Shown: in pieces, positions 1 through 8,801 of the stretch | Layout: every line of letters begins with the position of its first letter | How positions within the stretch are numbered: the first letter of the stretch is position 1 | NCBI RefSeq assembly: GCF_000805385.1 | Contig: NZ_JTJW01000006.1 | Location: forward strand, 868,001 to 932,000 | Source of the DNA: Mycolicibacterium setense | GTDB taxonomy: Bacteria > Actinomycetota > Actinomycetes > Mycobacteriales > Mycobacteriaceae | Length of the DNA: 64,000 nucleotides | Direction: 5' to 3' | Notes under the pieces: model-generated | Told to the model about the DNA's origin: nothing | Databases searched by the model: none | The model's input: only the letters and a program-made list of their open reading frames with translations | Position numbers and translations under genes: made by a program

Positions 1-773
1 CCGACAGCACGGCGTTCGTGATGCAGCTGGCGCGAGGCGACCGTCCAGCCGTCGTTGACCGCACCCACCACGGCATCGGCGGGAAGCTCCAGGTTGTCGA
101 AGAACTCCTCGCAGAACTCTTCGTTACCGTTGACCTCGGTGATGCGGCGCATCGTGATACCTGGCGCATCAAGCGGCACCAGGAACATGGTGAGGCCTTC
201 GTGTTTCGGCACGGTCCAATCGGTGCGGGCGAGCATCAACCCGTAGTCGGCGGCGAACGCGCTGGTGCTCCAGGTCTTGGCGCCGTTGATGATCCACGTG
301 TCGCCCTTGAGTTCGGCGCGGGTGATCACACCGGCCAGGTCTGAACCGCCGCTGGGCTCGGAGAGCAGCTGGCAGAGCACCTCGTCGCCGCGGATCGCTG
401 CCGAAATACGTTCGCGCTTCTGCTCTTCGCTACCCATGTCGAGGATCGTCGCGCCGCAGATGGTGAACGAGGGGGTGTTCAGGATCAACGGCATCTCGTA
501 GTTCCGGCACTCGTTGTTGAAGGCCTTCTGATACGCGTAATCCAGGCCGAGACCGCCGTACTCGCGCGGGAAGCAGATGCCCGCGAATCCACCCTCATAG
601 AGCCGCTTCTGCAGTTCCTTTGCGCGTTCCCAGGATTCGGTTTCCGCACGCACGGAAAAGGGCGGGTTCTCCGGGTCGATGGGTGGCATGTTCGCGGCCA
701 GCCAGCTCCGGGCGCGCAGGGTGAACTCTTCGACAGACTCTGTGGTGGCGGTGGTGCTCACGGTGTCGGTCAT
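1..773 (-). CDS. acyl-CoA dehydrogenase, FadE family (3' part outside window)
   Basis: Flavin-dependent acyl-CoA dehydrogenase, expected to make the 2,3-double bond in an acyl-CoA during beta-oxidation-like catabolism. About 257 N-terminal residues are visible: an all-helical N-terminal domain with FPREYGGLGL, then the family flavin-site signature LSEPSGGSDLAG and the middle beta domain. The C-terminal helical domain lies beyond position 1. The start ATG at 773 overlaps the TGA of the upstream dehydrogenase gene (ATGA), so the two are translationally coupled. Paired FadE genes in mycobacteria often form heteromeric enzymes, so an alpha/beta pair is likely. The acyl substrate cannot be told from sequence. 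Confidence 0.9.
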   Translation of the reverse strand, partial: MTDTVSTTATTESVEEFTLRARSWLAANMPPIDPENPPFSVRAETESWERAKELQKRLYEGGFAGICFPREYGGLGLDYAYQKAFNNECRNYEMPLILNTPSFTICGATILDMGSEEQKRERISAAIRGDEVLCQLLSEPSGGSDLAGVITRAELKGDTWIINGAKTWSTSAFAADYGLMLARTDWTVPKHEGLTMFLVPLDAPGITMRRITEVNGNEEFCEEFFDNLELPADAVVGAVNDGWTVASRQLHHERRAV

Positions 774-1930
774 GCCCTAATCTCCTCAGCTGCGCGGGTC
801 TTGCGGCTCAGCGCATACACGGCGCGGTGGTGGTCTTCGGGTGAGCCGTAGAACGCCCGGTAGAGGGCGACTCTCCGGAGGTACAGATGCAGGTCGTGCT
901 CCCATGTCACGCCGATGCCGCCGTGGAGCTGCACGCAGTCCTGCAGCATCACGGGCGCACGTTCGGCCACATAGGCTTTCGCGACGCTGACGTATTTCGG
1001 CGCTTCCGGGGAGCGCTCGGCCACGGCGGCGACGGCCCCCGCGGTGGTGGCCCGTGCGGCCTCGAACCACATCTTCATGTCGGCGGCACGATGTTTGAGG
1101 GCCTGGTACGAGGCCAGCGGCCGGCCGAAACTGTGCCGGTCGACCAGCCACTGATTGGTCATCGTGAGCACCGCGTCGAGGATTCCGACGATTTCCGCGC
1201 ACTGCAGCAGCAGAGCCACTTGGCGCTGCCGTTCGATGATGTCCGGCGTCTGCTCAGCGGTACCCACCACGGCGGATTCGCCGACCTCGACACCGTCGAA
1301 CTGCACACGCGCGTAACGCTTTACGAGGTCCACCGAATTCTGCGGGGTGACCGTCACCCCGGCTGCGTCGGTGGGCACCACGAACTGCCGGATCTCGCCA
1401 TCACAAACGGCAACCACCAACACCGCGCCGCTCTGGTCGCCGGCCTCGACGCGGTCCTTGACGCCGTCGATCCGGTAGCCAGATGTGGTGCGGGTGGCTG
1501 TGGTGGCGACACCGGTAGGGGACTGCAACGCTCCGAACGGCCGGTTGGGTTCATAGACCGCCCAAGACGCCACGGCCTCACCGGACACCAGCGATTCGAT
1601 GAGTTCCTCGTGGCCTCCCGGCGCTTCCACCAGGCCGGCCAGCACGGTGCTGACCGGGTGCAATGGACCGGGAGCCACCGTCCGGCCCGCCTGCTCGGCG
1701 AGCAGGGCCAGGTCGGTGACGCCGTCACCCGACGGGCTGCCACCGCCCAACTCCTCGGGTACCAGCAGGCTGGCCCAACCCAATTCCGCTGCGCGGCCCC
1801 ACCACCCGGTGTCGAAAGCGATGCCGTCGGCGTGCAGCTGACGCACCCGGCTCAGCGGCACTTCTTTTTCCAGGAATGCCTGCGCGGTGGAGGTGAACAG
1901 CATCTGTTCGGGGTTTGCCACATCGGTCAT
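770..1930 (-). CDS. acyl-CoA dehydrogenase, FadE family (likely partner subunit)
   Basis: A 386-residue acyl-CoA dehydrogenase-like protein. It has a short N-terminal helical domain, a weakly conserved middle domain (residues ~120-215) and a clear C-terminal domain with RHSFGRPLASYQALKHRAADM and QLHGGIGVTWEHDLHLYLRR. The latter is typical of the FadE subunits that pair with a second dehydrogenase. The middle domain lacks the strong flavin-site signature seen in the coupled downstream gene, which fits a heterotetramer with unequal subunits (inference). It lies downstream of the amidohydrolase gene on the same strand with a 39-bp gap and probably shares its TetR-type operator. Confidence 0.88.
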   Translation of the reverse strand: MTDVANPEQMLFTSTAQAFLEKEVPLSRVRQLHADGIAFDTGWWGRAAELGWASLLVPEELGGGSPSGDGVTDLALLAEQAGRTVAPGPLHPVSTVLAGLVEAPGGHEELIESLVSGEAVASWAVYEPNRPFGALQSPTGVATTATRTTSGYRIDGVKDRVEAGDQSGAVLVVAVCDGEIRQFVVPTDAAGVTVTPQNSVDLVKRYARVQFDGVEVGESAVVGTAEQTPDIIERQRQVALLLQCAEIVGILDAVLTMTNQWLVDRHSFGRPLASYQALKHRAADMKMWFEAARATTAGAVAAVAERSPEAPKYVSVAKAYVAERAPVMLQDCVQLHGGIGVTWEHDLHLYLRRVALYRAFYGSPEDHHRAVYALSRKTRAAEEIRA

Positions 1931-1969
1931 GGAGTCGGCCCAGCTTCTTGTGTTGTGAGGTGGACTAGA

Positions 1970-3199
1970 TCAGTTCAGGACCAGCGCCGGCACATCGGGC
2001 CGGTACACCTTCTTGTTCTCGACCTTAAACAGGTCGACCAGGTTGCCGCCCATCACCTTTCGCACGCCTTCGTCGTCCAGGCCGTGTGCCTGCAAGTCGT
2101 CGACCAGGTTGATCGGATCGGCGAGGCCCTCGGGGTGCGGCCAATCGGACCCGAAGATGATGCGATCGATACCGCAGAGGTCGGCCATCTGCTTGAAGTC
2201 GTCCTCCCAGAACGGCGCCACATACACGCCGCGCTTGAACGCCGCGATCGGATCCTCCGGGAACTCCTGAGGCATCTTCGAGTAGACGTCCTTGAACTGA
2301 TAGAAGAGGTACGGCACCCACGAGGCGCCGTTCTCCACCGACAGGATGCGCAGATCGGGGTTGCGGGTCAGCGCGCCGTGGCACACCAGTGCGGCCATGG
2401 TGTCCTCGATCGGCCGCTTGCCCATCGCGACCATCCGGAACGACGTCGGCTTGAACGGCAGGAACTCGTCGGCCGGTTCCCAATCGTTGAGGTACTGCGC
2501 GTAGCCGCTGTCGGAGGCGTGCATGCACACCGGGATGCCGGCCTTGACGCAGGCGTCCCAGAACGGATCGAACTCGGGGAATCCCAGCGACCGGGTGCCG
2601 CGGTAGCCGGGCACCGGCGCGGGCCGGACCAGAACCGTCTTGGCGCCGCGTTCGAGGCACCACTCGAGTTCTTCCAGGGCACGGTCGACGACACCGAGAT
2701 TGATGACGGGTGTGGAGAAGATGCGGTCGGAATAGTTGAACTGCCAGGTCTCGTACATCCACTCGTTGAGCGCGTGGATGATGTCGAGGATGAGGTCCGG
2801 ATCGTCCTTGAGACGTTCCTCGACCAGGCTGGCCAGAGTCGGGAACATGATCGTGTAGTCCAGGCCGAGGCTGTCCAGAACCTCAAGGCGCGCTTCGGGA
2901 TTGCGGAAGGCGGGGATGGCCTTCATCGGCTTGCCCATCACCTCGCGGTAGCTCTTGCCGCCGCTGCCGTGACGGAAGTACTCCTCCTGGGCGCCTGGCC
3001 GGGCGACCACCTCGAACGTGGGGTTCGGAATGTAGTCGCTGATGTGGTTGCGCACCACGATCTTCGTGCGGCCGCGGACATCGATGTAGTCGATGACGCC
3101 CTTGCGGTGTTCGGGCAGGAACTTGGTGAGCGCCTCTTTGGGCTCATAGAAGTGGTTGTCGGCATCGAACACCGGATAGGGAAGCTCGCGTGACGGCAT
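1970..3199 (-). CDS. amidohydrolase family 2 (TIM-barrel metal-dependent hydrolase)
   Basis: A 409-residue metal-dependent hydrolase of the amidohydrolase-2 superfamily. The N-terminal FDADNHFYEP carries the D-x-H type metal ligands, and the C-terminal IIFGSDWPHPEG is the conserved barrel-end Asp motif. I chose ATG 3199 because AGGAGG lies five bases upstream; the open frame continues further 5' without support. Members of this group act as decarboxylases or ring-opening hydrolases in aromatic and lipid catabolism; the substrate here is unknown. It is the first gene of an operon with the two acyl-CoA dehydrogenases and has an inverted-repeat operator directly upstream. Confidence 0.85.
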   Translation of the reverse strand: MPSRELPYPVFDADNHFYEPKEALTKFLPEHRKGVIDYIDVRGRTKIVVRNHISDYIPNPTFEVVARPGAQEEYFRHGSGGKSYREVMGKPMKAIPAFRNPEARLEVLDSLGLDYTIMFPTLASLVEERLKDDPDLILDIIHALNEWMYETWQFNYSDRIFSTPVINLGVVDRALEELEWCLERGAKTVLVRPAPVPGYRGTRSLGFPEFDPFWDACVKAGIPVCMHASDSGYAQYLNDWEPADEFLPFKPTSFRMVAMGKRPIEDTMAALVCHGALTRNPDLRILSVENGASWVPYLFYQFKDVYSKMPQEFPEDPIAAFKRGVYVAPFWEDDFKQMADLCGIDRIIFGSDWPHPEGLADPINLVDDLQAHGLDDEGVRKVMGGNLVDLFKVENKKVYRPDVPALVLN

Positions 3200-3232
3200 G
3201 TTCGCCTCCTGGAAGAGTGTTGTTTTCGAAAC

Positions 3233-3249
3233 TGGTAATGACGTTACCA
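3233..3249. promoter_or_regulatory. probable TetR-type operator upstream of the amidohydrolase operon
   Basis: TGGTAATGACGTTACCA is an inverted repeat (TGGTAA / TTACCA around TGACG) 34 bp upstream of the chosen amidohydrolase start. Read with flanks, its pattern CGAAACYGGTAAYGWCRTT recurs on the opposite strand between the TetR gene and the LLM gene near 3985. A shared motif at both promoters beside a TetR gene suggests one regulator controls both (inference). Confidence 0.6.
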
Positions 3250-3311
3250 CGCGATCACAGGCGGAGACGAGCCCATTCGGGCGATCGCTCAAACCAGAGG
3301 AAAGGCGCAGG

Positions 3312-3950
3312 TCAGGTAGGAGATTCGGCCGCCAGCAGGCTGCGAACGCAGAACTGGTAGATGTGCTCGCCTTCGATCGGTGCGCCGTTGAGTTCCACGC
3401 CCAGTGAGCGCATGCGCATCGCGCCCAGCACCGACTGCATGATCAGGGCCGCGGTGCTCTGGATGTCGGTATCGGATCGGAAGGCTCCCGAAGCGATGCC
3501 GCGCCGCATGATGTCCGCGATGAGCTCGTGTAACGGCGCCAGCACCCGCGCGTATTCACGGGGCAGCGACTCGGCGAGATGGTCGTTGTAGAAGGTCAGG
3601 CCACGGTTGATGCTGTCCTGGGTGCTCGACGCGGCCGGCATGGTGATCCGCTGGATGAGCGCCTGAAGCGCCTCGGGCCCGTCCAGCCCATCGGTATCGG
3701 AGCGCCAGCGCTGTGTGGACTCGGCCATGATCTTGTCGATGAGAGCCAGCAGCAGCTCGTCCTTGGTGGAAAAGTGCTGGTAGAACGACCTCAACGAGGT
3801 TTTCGAGCGCTCCACGACCTCGAGCACGGTGAAGTCGGTGCGTCCGGTTTCACCCAGGATGGTGAGTGCGGATTTCATGAACCGGCGGGCCCGGTCCGCC
3901 TGAGCCTCGGCGCGCGCGCCGTCGGATGTTCGTTCGGCCGGCCTAGCCAT
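3312..3950 (-). CDS. TetR/AcrR family transcriptional regulator
   Basis: A 212-residue one-domain-plus-ligand-domain regulator. The N-terminal HTH includes TDFTVLEVVERSKTSLRSFYQHFSTKDELL, the usual TetR recognition helix followed by YxHF. The rest is a helical ligand/dimer domain. ATG 3950 has GGAGG ten bases upstream; an in-frame ATG at 3977 is an alternative. It lies between the catabolic operon 1-3199 and the divergent LLM gene. Copies of the same motif in both flanking promoters (3233 and 3985) make it a likely local regulator, perhaps acyl-CoA responsive. The ligand is unknown. Confidence 0.9.
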   Translation of the reverse strand: MARPAERTSDGARAEAQADRARRFMKSALTILGETGRTDFTVLEVVERSKTSLRSFYQHFSTKDELLLALIDKIMAESTQRWRSDTDGLDGPEALQALIQRITMPAASSTQDSINRGLTFYNDHLAESLPREYARVLAPLHELIADIMRRGIASGAFRSDTDIQSTAALIMQSVLGAMRMRSLGVELNGAPIEGEHIYQFCVRSLLAAESPT

Positions 3951-3984
3951 TGCGCCATCACCTCCGTCATGCTGCACTTGCGAG

Positions 3985-3996
3985 AATGACGTTACC
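3985..3996. promoter_or_regulatory. second copy of the putative TetR operator
   Basis: AATGACGTTACC recurs here in the divergent TetR/LLM intergenic region. The reverse strand reads CGAAACCGGTAACGTCATT, matching about 15 of 19 positions of the site at 3233 by eye. The position suits autoregulation and control of the LLM oxidoreductase gene. Confidence 0.55.
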
Positions 3997-4042
3997 GGTT
4001 TCGTAGAAGCAATAGGCGGCTTGTGATTACTGTGTTGGCTCG

Positions 4043-4879
4043 ATGAGTGAGTGGTTCCTGTTCCTGCCCCAGGTGCGGCTGGGTGTGGACGACGTTGTTG
4101 AGCGTGCGCGCGTGGCCGAGGCCTGTGGATACGACGGCATCGCGTTCATCGATCACCTGGAAGCGCCTGGCGCAACACACCAAAACATCTGGGAGGCAAT
4201 GACTGTCGCCACCTGGGTGGCGGCCCGCACCGAGCGGCTGCGGATCGGTCATCTGGTGCTGTGCGATGCGTTCCGGCACCCGGCGGTGCTGGCAAAACAG
4301 GCCGTGACGCTGTCGGAAGCCAGCGGTGGCCGGTTCGAGCTGGGTCTGGGATCGGGTTCGTGGCCGCAGGAGTTCGAACGGTTCGGTATCGAGACCGGTG
4401 ATGCTGCGGCGCGGGTAGCCAGGCTCGGTGAGAACCTGCGGTCGCTGCAGCAGTACTGGAGCGCCGACGGCGAACGTGCGCAGGTTCCGCAGCCATCTCA
4501 CCCAATTCCGTTGGTACTGGGCGGAACCGGTAAGCGCATGATGGAATTGGTGCGCGCGCATGCCGATTGGTGGAACGTTCCGTCACACCAGCTGGATCGG
4601 TTGCCGGCACTGCTGCCGACAGTGAGGACTGCGCGGGTCTCGCTGCAGCAGATGGTCGGCTTCGTGGGCCGCGGTGCTGATCGCTCGGCGGTGACCGAAC
4701 GCAGCACCCGGCTGTTCGGGCACCTCGGGGACGGGTTGGTGTGCGGCGACGCCGCGGAACTCAGTGCCCATTTCGCCGGTCTGTCCGCCCAGGGTGTCGA
4801 ACGTTTCTACGTGTGGTTCGCCGATTTCGCCGCACCGCAAACTATTTCGGAATTCGCCGAGACAGTCATCAACGCGTGA
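4043..4879 (+). CDS. LLM-class (luciferase-like, F420 or flavin) oxidoreductase
   Basis: A 278-residue luciferase-like monooxygenase-fold protein. It starts with the beta strand FLFLPQVRL. It continues with ACGYDGIAFIDHLEAPG, the LRIGHLVLCDAFRHPAVLAKQAVTL block and SGGRFELGLGSGSWPQEF, all typical of mycobacterial LLM proteins that use F420 or reduced FMN. It is divergent from the TetR gene and followed 14 bp later by a TesB thioesterase, so it is probably in a two-gene lipid-linked operon. The electron-donor cofactor cannot be settled from sequence alone. Confidence 0.85.
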   Translation: MSEWFLFLPQVRLGVDDVVERARVAEACGYDGIAFIDHLEAPGATHQNIWEAMTVATWVAARTERLRIGHLVLCDAFRHPAVLAKQAVTLSEASGGRFELGLGSGSWPQEFERFGIETGDAAARVARLGENLRSLQQYWSADGERAQVPQPSHPIPLVLGGTGKRMMELVRAHADWWNVPSHQLDRLPALLPTVRTARVSLQQMVGFVGRGADRSAVTERSTRLFGHLGDGLVCGDAAELSAHFAGLSAQGVERFYVWFADFAAPQTISEFAETVINA

Positions 4880-4893
4880 AAGAGAGGATGGAC

Positions 4894-5793
4894 ATGACCG
4901 CAGAATCTGAGGCGCCCACCGAGGCGGAACCGACACAGTGGACGCTGCAGATGTTGCTCGATCTGTTCGACGCGGAACCCGCGGGGGAGAACCGCTTCAC
5001 CGTGCAGACGGGCATCGCCGGTGTCGACGAGCGTCAGGTTGTCGAAGGGACCCAAATTCTCGGCGCCGCCATTGTGGCAGTTGCCAAACGGTTTCCGGAC
5101 AAGTCGATCCGCTCGGCACACGCGGTGTTCGCCCGCGCGGTCATGGTCGGGCCGCCGGTAGAACTCGACATCGATGTGATCAGTGAAGGCCGCTCCACGG
5201 CCACCTCCGTGGTCGCCGCATCGCAGAACGGCAAGCGCTGCATCACGATCACGGTCTTCACCGACGTGCCGTCGGGCGACGTGATCCGTCATCACCTGCC
5301 CCGGCCGGAGGTCGCGGGCCCCGCCGATTCCAACCTCTCGCGGATGCCGATGATCGGCCGCGAGCTTCGGCTCGTCGACGTCGTGGACGTCAACAGCCCC
5401 GACGAGGTCGGCCCTCCCGAGTTGTACGCCTGGCTGCACTACGACCCCGTCCCCACCCGTGACGATCTCGCCAAGGCACTGATCGCGTACTTCACCGGCC
5501 ACCTTGGAATCTCGACGACCATGCGGGCCCACGAGGGGATCGGCACGGCCCAGGCGCATCTCACCGTCTCGACCGCGCCGATGACCGTCACGGTGAGCTT
5601 CCATGAACCGGTCCGCTGGGGCGGCTGGCTGCTCTACAGCCACGAGAGTACCCAGGTCGGAGCGGGCATGTCCTATGTGCGCGGTGCGGTGCACACCGAA
5701 GAGGGTGAGCTCATCGCGTCGTTCAGCCAGGACGGGCTGATCCGTCCGCTTCGCACCACCGACACCAACATCTCGGCGCACTCGCGCCTGTAG
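4894..5793 (+). CDS. acyl-CoA thioesterase II, TesB family
   Basis: A 299-residue double-hotdog acyl-CoA thioesterase that hydrolyses acyl-CoA to free acid and CoA. Visible blocks are GTQILGAAIVAVAKRFPDK and SAHAVFARAVMVGPPVELDIDV in the first hotdog and WGGWLLYSHESTQVGAGMSYVRGAVHTEEGELIASFSQDG split across the second. ATG 4894 is six bases from AGAGAGG; the ATG at 4888 sits directly on that ribosome site and is unlikely. It follows the LLM gene on the same strand and ends tail-to-tail with the SDR gene 14 bp away. Confidence 0.9.
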   Translation: MTAESEAPTEAEPTQWTLQMLLDLFDAEPAGENRFTVQTGIAGVDERQVVEGTQILGAAIVAVAKRFPDKSIRSAHAVFARAVMVGPPVELDIDVISEGRSTATSVVAASQNGKRCITITVFTDVPSGDVIRHHLPRPEVAGPADSNLSRMPMIGRELRLVDVVDVNSPDEVGPPELYAWLHYDPVPTRDDLAKALIAYFTGHLGISTTMRAHEGIGTAQAHLTVSTAPMTVTVSFHEPVRWGGWLLYSHESTQVGAGMSYVRGAVHTEEGELIASFSQDGLIRPLRTTDTNISAHSRL

Positions 5794-5807
5794 CCCGGCG
5801 CCGCCGC

Positions 5808-6626
5808 TCAGATCTTCAAATAGCCCTTGTCTGCGGGGACCTGGGCCGCGGTGACCAAAGACGATCCATCGCCGGCCAGCCACAGCACGATGTCGGAGAT
5901 GGTCTCGGGCGGGGCCAGCGAATCCGTCGGCAGGGCGCCGGGGGAGAAGCTGTGGATGTAGTTCGGATGGTCGGCGAACATCTGATACATCGATAGGTCG
6001 TTGCCCATTGGGGTGTCCGTGCCGTATGGGTGGATCGAATTCACCCGGATTCCGTACTCGCCCAACTCTACTGCCAGTGCGTTGGTGAGTCCGACGACAC
6101 CGAACTTGCTGGCACAGTAGTGACCGCAGCCGGGCACGGCCTTGACACCGGCGGCCGAACTGACGGTGATGATGGAGCCGCCGTTGCCCGCCGCGATCAT
6201 CGGCGGTACCACCGCCTGGACGGTGTTGAACACCCCGGTGAGGTTGATGTCGAGGATGTCCTGCCATTGCTTGGCCGAGATCTCCCACAGTCGGCCCCAA
6301 TTGAGCACGCCGGCGTTGGCCACCACGATGTCGAGCCGTCCGAACTGTTCGACCGCGTCGGCCACGAGCCGCTGTTGGCCTTCGGCATCGCGCACGTCGA
6401 CCTCGCGGGCCAGGATCTTGCGGCCCTCGCCCTCCACCAATGCCACCGTCTCGGCGAGATCCTCCGGGGTGGCGGCGGCGTACCCGTTGTGTTCGGCGAC
6501 CGGTGCACACGCGTCGAGCGCGACGATGTCCGCCCCGGCACGGGCCAGCCGCACGCAGTGCGAGCGGCCCTGGCCGCGTGCGGCACCGGTGACGTAGGCA
6601 ATCCGACCGGCCAATGGGGTAGTCAT
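5808..6626 (-). CDS. short-chain dehydrogenase, mycofactocin-coupled type
   Basis: A 272-residue SDR. It has a glycine-rich nucleotide site VTGAARGQGRSHCVRLA, the NAG motif VVANAGVLNWG, catalytic Ser in ITVSSAAG and the HYCASKFG active-site Tyr/Lys pair. RGQGRSH followed by a long insertion after VALDAC is characteristic of mycofactocin-dependent SDRs that hold NAD non-exchangeably and pass electrons to mycofactocin (family knowledge). Start ATG 6626 overlaps the monooxygenase stop by four bases. The pair suggests alcohol-to-ketone-to-ester conversion of one substrate. Confidence 0.88.
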   Translation of the reverse strand: MTTPLAGRIAYVTGAARGQGRSHCVRLARAGADIVALDACAPVAEHNGYAAATPEDLAETVALVEGEGRKILAREVDVRDAEGQQRLVADAVEQFGRLDIVVANAGVLNWGRLWEISAKQWQDILDINLTGVFNTVQAVVPPMIAAGNGGSIITVSSAAGVKAVPGCGHYCASKFGVVGLTNALAVELGEYGIRVNSIHPYGTDTPMGNDLSMYQMFADHPNYIHSFSPGALPTDSLAPPETISDIVLWLAGDGSSLVTAAQVPADKGYLKI

Positions 6627-8182
6627 GCGAGTTGCTCCTCGGGTAGTGCGGTGACGCGGACATTGGTGAATGCGTAGTCGGACAGCGGAGAATGACGGGC
6701 GAACTGGCGGGACCCGGTGATCGTCTGCGGTCGGTAATACGGGGTTTCGTACTGCGAGTTGACGAAATAGGTGTTCAGGCCGGAAGCCGCGGTGTAATAC
6801 AGGTGCGCGACGCGGCCATCCCGACGCATCCGGGCATTCCACCGATTGAACGCGTCCTGGCTGACGGTGGCGATCTGAGTGCCGCGGTGCCGGGTCTCCT
6901 CGATGATCCGGACGGCGTGCGCGGCAACGGTTTCGACATAATCCGGCCAGGCGAAGCCGACGAAGCCGAGCGGGCCGACGATCTCCCAGCGGTTGGGCAG
7001 GCGCGGGTGGGCCGTGCCGGCGTAGCTGTGCAGGCCGTGCGCCCGGTAGTACTGCGCGAGGTCGAAGCCGCATGCGCCCAAAACCGTATCCGGACGATAG
7101 GTTTCCGGGTCGATCCACAATTCGTAGCCGGTGGCGAGTACCAGCAGATCGGCCGGATGGTCGATGCCGTCGGCGGTGCGCACCCCGGTCGCCGTGATCC
7201 GTTCGATCGGCGTGGTGATCAGGTGAGTGGTGGGATTGTTGAGTGCGGGCAGGAACGCACTTGAGATCACCGGCCGCTTGGCCAGGATGCCATAGCGCGG
7301 TACCAACTTTCGCCGGGTCGCCGGATCGTCGACGACTGCTCGCAGCAGTAGCCGGTACAGCAGCCGCGACCACCCGTCGTAGAGCGGCATCAGGCGGCGC
7401 AGCACCGTGTCGGGCAGTCGGGCGAAGACATGCACGATCGGCGCCACCATGAAGATGTCCATCGCCAGCCGCCCGGCCGCGTTGACGAGCGGGACGAATC
7501 CAGGCAGCCGGAACAACCGGCGCATCCTCGGCGTGATGTCGAAGTCGACCTTGGGCAGCACCCATGCCGGCGTGCGTTGGTAGACATCGAGATTGGCCGC
7601 TTCGGCGGACAATGCGGCGGCGATCTGGACGCCGGAGGACCCCGTCCCGATCACCGCGATCCGCTTGCCGACGGTGTCGTAACTGTCGTCCCAGGCGTTG
7701 GGGCGCATGATGGTGCCGGTGAAATCGTCCACGCCGGGGATGTCGACGGTGTCCTTGGCGTTGACGTAGCCGCCGACCGAACTGACCAGGAAACGTGCGG
7801 TCACCGGGGCCCCGTCGCGGATCTCCAGCCGCCACAGGCCGTGCCGGTCGTCCCACTGCTGGCGCACGACCTCCGAGTCGGGTCGCAGATGCTCGTACAG
7901 GCCCAGTTCTGTCGCGGTGTCCTGCAGGTAGCGCTGGATCTCCGGTCCGGGCGCGAAGAACCTGCTCCAGTTCGGGTTGGGGGCGAATGACAGTTGGTAC
8001 CACAGGATGGGTATGTCGACGGCTAGCCCGGGGTAGTGGTTGTCACGCCAGGTACCGCCGAAGTCGTTACCGCGTTCGATGATGACGAAGTCGCGGATAC
8101 CCTTCTGGCGCAACATGTGTGCTGTGGCAATGCCGCCAGGGCCGGCGCCGATGATCGCCACCTCGAAATCTGGCTCGCTCAT
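6623..8182 (-). CDS. flavin-containing Baeyer-Villiger-type monooxygenase
   Basis: A 519-residue class B flavoprotein monooxygenase. It has an N-terminal FAD site IIGAGPGGIATAHMLRQKG, the FGGTWRDNHYPGLAVD block typical of Baeyer-Villiger enzymes and a second Rossmann site AVIGTGSSGVQIA for NADPH. The product is expected to be an ester or lactone from a ketone. ATG 8182 overlaps the TAA of the TetR gene, and its own stop overlaps the SDR start. TetR, monooxygenase and SDR therefore form a fully coupled operon. Substrate unknown; terpenoid, steroid or cyclic ketones are typical. Confidence 0.88.
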   Translation of the reverse strand: MSEPDFEVAIIGAGPGGIATAHMLRQKGIRDFVIIERGNDFGGTWRDNHYPGLAVDIPILWYQLSFAPNPNWSRFFAPGPEIQRYLQDTATELGLYEHLRPDSEVVRQQWDDRHGLWRLEIRDGAPVTARFLVSSVGGYVNAKDTVDIPGVDDFTGTIMRPNAWDDSYDTVGKRIAVIGTGSSGVQIAAALSAEAANLDVYQRTPAWVLPKVDFDITPRMRRLFRLPGFVPLVNAAGRLAMDIFMVAPIVHVFARLPDTVLRRLMPLYDGWSRLLYRLLLRAVVDDPATRRKLVPRYGILAKRPVISSAFLPALNNPTTHLITTPIERITATGVRTADGIDHPADLLVLATGYELWIDPETYRPDTVLGACGFDLAQYYRAHGLHSYAGTAHPRLPNRWEIVGPLGFVGFAWPDYVETVAAHAVRIIEETRHRGTQIATVSQDAFNRWNARMRRDGRVAHLYYTAASGLNTYFVNSQYETPYYRPQTITGSRQFARHSPLSDYAFTNVRVTALPEEQLA

Positions 8183-8769
8183 TACTGCCTTCCGGTCAGG
8201 CCGACCACGATGTGGTCGGACACGAATCGTTTCACCGCACGAGCACTGTCGAGGTTCACTCCGATCGGCGGGAGAAGTTCGAAGCTCAGCAGCAGGCGAA
8301 CGATCCACTCGCTGCCCCGGGCCGGCGCAACTCCGGATCCGACCTCCCCGCGTTCCCGGGCCGCCTGCACGAACGGCTTCCACAGGTCGATAGAACGCCG
8401 CATCAGGTCGTCACCCGTGTTGCGCAGCAGCAGCACCAGGATGCTCTCGTTGATGCCGCGCGGTGCCACGGAGTCCGACTGCCGGCGGTGGGCGCAGATG
8501 ACGACGGCGGCCGCGGCGACCTGGTCGGCCAGGGTGCCGTGGCGGTCCGCCTCTGCCGCGATGGTCTCGATGAACGCGCTCGCCAGGTGATCGAGCCCGA
8601 TTCTGATGGCGTTGTCGCGGCTACCCAGCGCGTTGTGGATCGTGCCGCGGGATACACCTGCGTGTTCGGCGACCGCAGTCAGACTGAATTGTCTTGGGCC
8701 CAAACGTCTGAGCGTGTCAGCGGTGGCAGTCAGCAGCGGAGGTGACACCGCTCGGTCCACATCGCGCAT
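8182..8769 (-). CDS. TetR family transcriptional regulator of the monooxygenase/SDR operon
   Basis: A ~195-residue TetR-like regulator. The HTH reads FSLTAVAEHAGVSRGTIHNALGSRDNAI; the ligand domain follows. ATG 8769 is preferred; a GTG at 8775 falls inside the ACACAT...ATGTGT inverted repeat. It is first in the operon with the monooxygenase and SDR, which suggests autoregulation of that operon. The effector is unknown, probably the ketone substrate or its product. Confidence 0.85.
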   Translation of the reverse strand: MRDVDRAVSPPLLTATADTLRRLGPRQFSLTAVAEHAGVSRGTIHNALGSRDNAIRIGLDHLASAFIETIAAEADRHGTLADQVAAAAVVICAHRRQSDSVAPRGINESILVLLLRNTGDDLMRRSIDLWKPFVQAARERGEVGSGVAPARGSEWIVRLLLSFELLPPIGVNLDSARAVKRFVSDHIVVGLTGRQ

Positions 8770-8773
8770 TTGC

Positions 8774-8792
8774 ACACATTAACGACATGTGT
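8774..8792. promoter_or_regulatory. putative autoregulatory operator of the TetR gene
   Basis: Inverted repeat ACACAT (8774-8779) and ATGTGT (8787-8792) with a seven-base spacer, placed immediately upstream of the TetR start and downstream of the SRPBCC stop at 8802. The position fits an operator or promoter element; no binding data. Confidence 0.4.
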
Positions 8793-8801
8793 TCAATGTG
8801 G

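Noticed and set aside
887..3193. A 768-codon plus-strand frame
   Set aside because: Antisense to the FadE and amidohydrolase genes, which have clear family motifs.
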